Of a stretch of 64,000 bases of DNA, positions 58,601 to 64,000 are shown piece after piece. The DNA comes from Buxus sempervirens (taxonomy: Eukaryota; Streptophyta; Magnoliopsida; Buxales; Buxaceae). A program made the translations under genes and the position numbers. Under the pieces are notes generated by a model, which was not told the origin of the DNA, did no database searches, and saw only the letters and a program-made list of their open reading frames with translations. Location: the NCBI GenBank assembly GCA_947561395.2, contig OX387182.1, forward strand, positions 3,916,001 to 3,980,000. Reading direction: 5' to 3'. Numbering within the stretch: position 1 is the first letter of the stretch; every line of letters begins with the position of its first letter.

Positions 58601-58818
58601 ACTCATTAATGATAGAAAATGAAAGAGATACAGATAGAGAGAGAGGGACAAACACGGGCATCTCGGACTTCTATGACGAAGTCGGCGAGCTTAAGACGTT
58701 CGCGGATTGCACGAGTGGCTGCGGCCATGTGACCAGGAAACCAATTTATCGCTCCACCGCCCATGTTGAAAGCCATCTCTCCCAATCCCTTCTTCACTAC
58801 TTTCCCCACTATCCCCAT
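52671..58818 (-). CDS. SIN2: SIN2-type mitochondrial YlqF/MTG1-like GTPase
   Basis: A circularly permuted GTPase of the YlqF/RbgA family, related to SHORT INTEGUMENTS 2 and mitochondrial MTG1, acting in large-subunit ribosome assembly. Eight exons: 58654-58818, 58407-58511, 57908-57985, 56695-56836, 56494-56564, 55084-55180, 53946-54163, 52671-52916; all phases agree and give 373 residues. Motif order is permuted: Trp-Phe-Pro-Gly-His-Met near 26-31, G4 Asn-Lys-Lys-Asp 79-82, G1 Gly-x4-Gly-Lys-Ser 141-148, G2 region around Thr180, G3 Asp-Thr-Pro-Gly 198-201, then the C-terminal YlqF domain. Exon 4 uses a weak acceptor (ACAAAG). Exon 7 ends in a Lys/Arg/Glu-rich stretch that looks less conserved than its surroundings. 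ATG 58818 is the first in-frame ATG. Confidence 0.95.
55537..55564. repeat. 28-base poly-G tract in SIN2 intron 6
   Basis: An uninterrupted G run preceded by a T run, in the intron between coding exons 5 and 6 (55181-56493). On the transcribed strand it is poly-C. Such runs are rare in plant DNA and prone to sequencing error. Confidence 0.85.
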
Positions 58819-58939
58819 CTCCGTCTCGATCTCCGATGGAGCTTCTGAAAGAAAAGCGGAGCTCTGGTTCTTTGAGGTTCCCTGCCTTGTGTATCTTCAA
58901 CTGCGTTTGATTCCAACAGAGTTCAAACACTCGGGATTT

Positions 58940-58975
58940 GAACTGTCATGGGCCGTTTGCTGTTATGGCCCAATA
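58940..58975 (-). promoter_or_regulatory. Site II motifs upstream of SIN2
   Basis: TGGGCC at 58949-58954 and GGCCCA at 58967-58972, an inverted pair about 130-155 bp upstream of the ATG. Site II elements are frequent in plant genes for organelle and cytosolic translation, as expected for this GTPase. Confidence 0.5.
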
Positions 58976-60945
58976 ACATTTGAGCAGGCTAGGTGTCCAT
59001 GGTGGTCCAGTTATAATCTAAATTCCCCGTAAAGAATAGGGTTTGTTGGATTTGCAAGTTATTGTTGAAAATAAAAAGACAAAAAAGGGTAAATTAAAAA
59101 GATATTTTTAATAAGATTTTGAAGAAAAGCAAAAAGAAAAATTTTTGTACTTTGGAAAAGCAATGATTTGTTGCTTTTCCTCAAGTAAAAAATTTACTTT
59201 TTTGCTTTGATTAAGAAGGGAAACACACCTTACAAATGACTAACCAAATTTTACTTTTTTTTACTTTCAAAAGCAATATATATACTTTTTAAAATAAAAA
59301 AAAAACCAAATAGAGCTATATATTAGAAGTTTAGTGGGCTTGATTTTTTGTTTTTTCCTTTTCAGGTACATTTCTTGCAGACACTATCCGCCTGTCACAT
59401 AGCTAGTATACATAAAGCCCCATTACACATATCTTCTTGGAGAGAAGCTTCAAAAGGAGACTCCAAAGCTTCAAATATAGGGATAACTCAAGCAGCTTAC
59501 AACGTCTTACCTAAAATAAGGTGTCGAGCATACTTCCTTCGACACAAACCCACACCTTGGATATGAACATCACAAGGCTTTACCATTGTCCCAAGAGGAT
59601 ATTATTCTACAATCTTAGCATAAGAGAATTAGGAACCTTTGTTCTACCATATTGGTAAAAATAGCAAAAAAAGTCCTTACAGCCTTGTTATTTGTATTCA
59701 AATCTCTACTTCATCAAGACTTTGCTTGTGCATTCATTCATTTTAACATGTTGTAGATTGAAAAGCTTAGTATACTATTATAAGCAATAATGATGCTAGG
59801 GGATCCAAGACAGATGATGCTGAGCTGTCAGATTGCATGTTGATGGTGCTGAGATACCATGAGTTAGCAGATCAGCACAAATGTGGGAAGTGATTGTGAT
59901 ATTTTCTTAATTGGGGCAGTTTTGAGTGCGTTTCAGTCTTTTGGCCATAACTTTGGTTACAAGTGTCGAAATTGCGCATAAGATCCCAATTCGGAAAGTT
60001 CTTTTCGGCACGCATGCCGTGGACACCAACTATGCTCAGTGTGCATCTTTTCCGACCTCAAATTCCGCTATTGTCCCCCTTTGAATCACAATTTTTAGTT
60101 TTTTTTGCTATTTTTGGTAATATTTTGTTTGTTAATGAGGAAGTGATTTTAAACTCGATTTAGGCCAAATTTTTTGCAAATTGCTTATTTTAATCTATAT
60201 TTTATTATGGTATGATTTTCGGGATTTTGCCGTTTTTAGTAACATTCAAATACAGAAGATTTTTGGCTATAAAGTTCGGCTTGTGGATTGATTTTGGAGA
60301 TTGCTTGATTAATAATATTCAGTTACCTCAAAGACGTATTATCTGTGTTTTGGGCGATTTTCGTGTGTTCTTCCTTGTGAATCATCTGTTGGAACTAGCC
60401 TGCAGAATAATCGCTATTCTGTCCAGCGTCAAATAATCACCAAAGTTCTATGTTCATCAAAACAAATGGGCAAAGACAACCACCTATTTACCAAAATTCA
60501 AAACATAAGAAAGAAAACAAGAAATAACATGTCATAAGCAATAACCACTTTATGTACTACAACATGCTTCATGCGTCAATAATAAAGAAAGTAGCATAAA
60601 CCAATCAATTTCAACTTAACAAAGTTATTATGTCTTGAATGACTTCCTATTCCAAAGTACACAAGAATATGCCCTCAATAGGACAAAGGATTCACTTTGC
60701 AATATCAATTTTGTATAAAATAAAACCCCATATTTACCTAAATATTGTAATAGAACTCCTCTCTCTTAAATTAATTAAGCAAAAAGATAACATACAAAAT
60801 ATTTTTAGTAATTAATATCATATACAACTGTACTCCATGACACAGAATATTTAATTTCTCAAAAAAAAATTTTTTTTTAATTTCCTTTCTAACCTGAGAT
60901 TGGTTTGCCTAATCAGGTAATTTTTATTTCCAAATATAAATCTAA
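58976..60945. other. Intergenic, no gene recognised
   Basis: Contains an unidentified moderate-GC block (about 59360-59640) with an open frame but no known domain, and an AT-rich remainder. A degraded retroelement is possible for the block. Confidence 0.35.
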
Positions 60946-61325
60946 GGGGAAATTGGTTTTAAGTGATACTGTTTCAAAATTATTCAAATTCAGCCACGCA
61001 ATTCTTGGTAAATATATATCAGAGATACTTTTATAAAATATAATGAGAATCAGTGTCATTTCAATGTTCATAAAGAGTTTCTTCCAAGAATGCCCTCAAA
61101 AGAATTTGAAAATCATTTCACTCATTTTGTTATGAGTGAGGTTTTAAAGTCTTTTTGAAGGCATTTTCGAAAGAAGTTCTTAACTAAGAATTTCTTCTAT
61201 CCAAGGACACTAATTCTCACTTATTTTAAAGAAATATCACTAATTCTCAATTACCAAGAATTGGATGAATGAATCAAAATTATTTTGAAAAAATATCATT
61301 TAAAACCAATTTTCCCTAAATCTTA
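60937..61325. mobile_element. MITE copy 2 (GGGGAAATTGG family), 371 bp
   Basis: Long inverted ends: GGGGAAATTGGTTTTAAGTG at 60946 and its near-complement ending CCAATTTTCCC at 61316. Flanking 9-mers TAAATCTAA (60937-60945) and TAAATCTTA (61317-61325) match at 8 of 9, which fits the 9-bp target duplication of Mutator-like elements. The interior is AT-rich and non-coding. Confidence 0.7.
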
Positions 61326-61326
61326 T

Positions 61327-61899
61327 ATCTCACTGGTCAGAAAAGAACAAGGCGACCACTTTCCATTTGTCCTCAGTTCAATTGCTTCTTTTCTGGCTTT
61401 TCCTTGCATGAACTACATTCCTTTTGTTTGGTATTTTTTTTAAGGCGTGTGTATACTTTTCCTTAGAATCCTCGAGCATGGCAGAATCACATATACCGAA
61501 ACACCACGCGGATTTCTTGCTCAAGGCATCATCATCGCCGTGGGGAATCAAGAATGCTGTCTCCCCCATGTGCACTTCACTTCACTACGTGACTCGCATT
61601 ACCGTTACCCCCCTTTTTTCAAATCCCAAGCCCACCATTACTGTTTCAGCAAAATCATCTCCAGTGTTGAAAATGAAAGCACGTCACACTCTTCCTGTCA
61701 TTCCCCCACTATTTCACCATTATCGATCGATTGCTTCTACCTATTCATACTTCCATTACTTTTGTAATGCTCTTTGCTCTTTTACTTTACCCCAGAAGAG
61801 AAAGTTACAGATCAGTATATATATATATCCTTTTCTTTAGTTCAAGAGTATAGAACAAGGTAGCCAAATATCCAATCCATGTCCCCCAACCTAGTGGAA
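61327..61899 (+). other. Intergenic with unassigned open frame
   Basis: A plus-strand frame from about 61424 to 61840 contains a Met at 61478 and a Ser/His/Pro-rich sequence. No domain or family is recognised and codon usage is not persuasive. Not called as a gene. Confidence 0.25.
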
Positions 61900-62032
61900 T
61901 GTGACATCCTGACCCTACCTCATAAACAGATGAACAGGAAGAACACTTAATTTAGCGAGATGACTTTTAAGGATAAAACTGTACGAGATTAAGCCGAAAG
62001 CGGATAATATTTCTCTGGGTTGGGTCATTACA
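61900..62032 (+). repeat. Solo LTR of the TRIM family in NTRC intron 4
   Basis: 133 bp starting TGTGACATCC and ending GGGTTGGGTCATTACA, with GAGATTAAGCCGAAAGCGGA inside; all match the TRIM LTRs at 15591 and 15901. It is flanked by TGGAA on the left (61895-61899) and TTGGAA on the right, close to a 5-bp duplication. No second LTR or primer site follows, so it is most simply a solo LTR. Confidence 0.7.
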
Positions 62033-63227
62033 TTGGAACCTGTCTAGTGCCTGAGGAGATAAAAGCTTATATATATGCTAGGGGAATACCTTCTTTTAAT
62101 TTGGAGAGTTTTTTCTCTTAAGGCCTGTATTATAAATTGTAAACTATAAAACGAACAATGAATATACACATAATGTATTGGTTTGCAAGCACATATAGAT
62201 GGATACAAGCTCATCCATTGGTAAATACCAGGGGAAGCATCAGTGATTGAAAACAAGGCCTTAAATATAAAATAGTGGAAGCTTTATCTTCAAACTTTCT
62301 GAAAATGAGGTATGCAAGCTTCATAGTTTATAATATAGGCCTAAATAATTAGGACCTTCCAAAAGGAGGCCTTTCTGAGTCCTTAGTCCTTATATTTTAT
62401 ACTTGTAAAATTAGGATCATTAAGATTTTTCAACTGAATGATATATGGATTACATCAAATTCAATCAGTTGGGCTAGCTGTAAATGAATATCAAATTATT
62501 AAAATATAGTCTATAGTTATTATATATACAATAAAATATATGTATATATGTAGAATATATAATATAATTCACGTATATAATAATTTTTCTAGGAGCTAAA
62601 CTACACGTAAACACAATTTGATTATTTATCGTTTCAAATGGTTGTTTTGTATAAGATGCAAATGGTTATTTATCATTTCAAATGGTCGTTAAACAATTAG
62701 CTGGGTAAGTTGGGATTTTCTTTTCTTTCATTAATTAAATGGGTTGGTTTTGGTTGACCACGTATCTTCATATCATTTAATAATAAATAGGACTGAAACC
62801 CATATGTTACAACCCCTTGTCACCCTGACTAGTGGTTGACAAGTATCTAATTGATTTATGTGCATGGAAGTGCAGCTAATTAAGAGCTCCAATGGATCTC
62901 AATTGGAGAGGGGGAGAGGCTATTCTGATTAATTAATATAAATCACAAGGGAAGATATCTTCCTGATATTGAAACAAGATCTGAAAGCACAAGAATCAAT
63001 TGAGACATCCCAAATGATTCTTTGTATCCTGCAAAAGAGAGACAAGGACAAGGAGAGAGAGGAGATATAGAGAGTATTGTGTGTCTTATAAGGAGAAACA
63101 CTAACATCTCAAAGCACATTCAATACAAAATGGAAATTAAATACAACTTGCACCACTAATTTAAACAGTCATATCCCAACATATGTCTATGTTTAATCCC
63201 AAATACAGATATATATATTTCTTCCTC
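62033..63227. other. MIZ1 3' flank and AT-rich intergenic
   Basis: AT-rich, with a TATATATA stretch around 62520-62560 and a GA tract around 63037-63065. Apart from the likely MIZ1 3' UTR next to 63228, nothing is recognised. Confidence 0.4.
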
Positions 63228-64000
63228 TCAGATTCTAAGAAGAAAGATACTGAGTTCTGGTCCGCCATTACCGTCTGGGTTCATCATATAGAAAGCTTCC
63301 GAGTCACGGCTCCCAACGACTCGTTCAAACCGAGCTCTCATGTACATCAACTCACCTTCACACCCATTACCACTCTCTTTTTTACTCTTATCAACCGGAA
63401 TTACACCAGCACCGACCGAAACAGCCTGAACGGTGCTAAGCACGTGCCAATCCGACTCCCCGCACGTGCGAGACGCTGCGTACCCACACTTCCGGCCGTT
63501 ACAGTACATGGTCCACATGGGTTCGTTGAACAGCTTCACCGGCCGGCCGGCACCCGCGGATCCCTTCTCGCATTCCAGGGCAATCCTCACTAACCCTGAA
63601 GACATCTCTTTGACTAGCGTAGACGTCGAAGTCGCCAATTCGAGTAGTAAAACTGGTTCTGATCGAGGATCTTCTTGGACCACAAAGCTGACATGACCCC
63701 TCTTGAATCCGAAGAGGGTTCCGGTGACTTTACGGCCTAACGACGGAGATATCGAGAGACGGGAAGGGATGCTCAGCCATCGACAGGTTGGGATTATTGT
63801 AGGGAAGGAGATGATGCCCAGAAGCGATCGGAAAATTGCAATCACGTTACGGGGTTTACTCGGCTGTTTAAACGGTGTTGCAGCTGCGATTTTTCGGACG
63901 AGCGGCTTGTCGGAGATTTCGTCTGTGTCAGCTAGTGCGAGAGCTGATGACTTTATGTAGCTTGAGGGAAGGATCTTTCTGGTGCTCTTGTAACTGCTGC
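63228..64000 (-). CDS. MIZ1: MIZU-KUSSEI 1 (DUF617) protein, 5' end cut by window
   Basis: Plant-specific DUF617 protein; Arabidopsis MIZ1 is needed for root hydrotropism and acts at the cytosolic face of the ER in root cap and cortical cells. The frame is open from the window edge to TGA at 63228-63230 without introns, giving 256 residues of the C-terminal part. The N-terminal part seen is Ser/Pro/Lys-rich and not domain-like. The DUF617 domain begins at Val-Thr-Gly-Thr-Leu-Phe-Gly and ends with the family signature Gly-Ser-Arg-Asp-Ser-Glu-Ala-Phe-Tyr-Met-Met-Asn-Pro-Asp, then Gly-Pro-Glu-Leu-Ser-Ile-Phe-Leu-Leu-Arg. The true start lies beyond 64000; the GTG at 63845 is not a start. Position next to SIN2 favours MIZ1 over other DUF617 paralogues. 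Confidence 0.92.
   Translation of the reverse strand, partial: SSYKSTRKILPSSYIKSSALALADTDEISDKPLVRKIAAATPFKQPSKPRNVIAIFRSLLGIISFPTIIPTCRWLSIPSRLSISPSLGRKVTGTLFGFKRGHVSFVVQEDPRSEPVLLLELATSTSTLVKEMSSGLVRIALECEKGSAGAGRPVKLFNEPMWTMYCNGRKCGYAASRTCGESDWHVLSTVQAVSVGAGVIPVDKSKKESGNGCEGELMYMRARFERVVGSRDSEAFYMMNPDGNGGPELSIFLLRI

Overview
The window is nuclear DNA of a flowering plant. It has spliced genes with GT-AG introns, AT-rich intergenic DNA, chloroplast- and mitochondrion-targeted products, and plant-type transposable elements (TRIMs, a Ty3-type gag element, Helitrons, CACTA- and Mutator-like MITEs). Introns are long and loaded with repeats (NTRC spans 11.7 kb), unlike Arabidopsis or other compact crucifer genomes. 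Nothing suggests a grass.

Layout, left to right. 1-3.7 kb: last intron (with LINE debris and a perfect 17-bp hairpin) and last exon of an ASH2/TRAUCO-type histone-methylation subunit (+). 3.7-7.3 kb: intergenic, with a promoter-like minus-strand signal and a TIR transposon carrying a nested TRIM. 7.3-8.25 kb: class B heat-shock factor HSFB3 (-). 8.25-11.4 kb: simple repeats, a 110-bp tandem duplication, a SINE-like copy and the NTRC promoter. 11.4-23.1 kb: NTRC (+, 10 exons), with a complete 464-bp TRIM in intron 4. 23.5-26.1 kb: a gag-protease-only LTR element on the minus strand. 27.2-29.3 kb: a small basic protein gene (+). 29.3-38.4 kb: repeat-rich DNA with a CACTA-like end. 38.4-40.8 kb: choline-transporter-like gene (+). 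40.8-48.2 kb: intergenic, with a MITE and one orphan-looking exon. 48.2-48.7 kb: intronless NAA10 (-). 48.9-52.1 kb: a MITE and three abutting Helitron ends. 52.7-58.8 kb: SIN2-type circularly permuted mitochondrial GTPase (-, 8 exons). 59-63.2 kb: intergenic, with a second MITE copy and a solo LTR. 63.2 kb to the edge: MIZ1 (DUF617, -), cut by the window end.

The genes do not form one pathway, but their order is informative. HSFB3, NTRC, SIN2 and MIZ1 are, from memory, consecutive loci in Arabidopsis (At2g41690 to At2g41660), while the choline-transporter-like gene and NAA10 sit close together at At5g13760/At5g13780. The window therefore looks like an unfractionated ancestral block whose members were split between two Arabidopsis chromosomes. 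The most notable protein feature is a CAPC active site in the NTRC thioredoxin domain where CGPC is expected. Exon joins given here were checked by reading phase and by recall of family sequences; no database search was possible.
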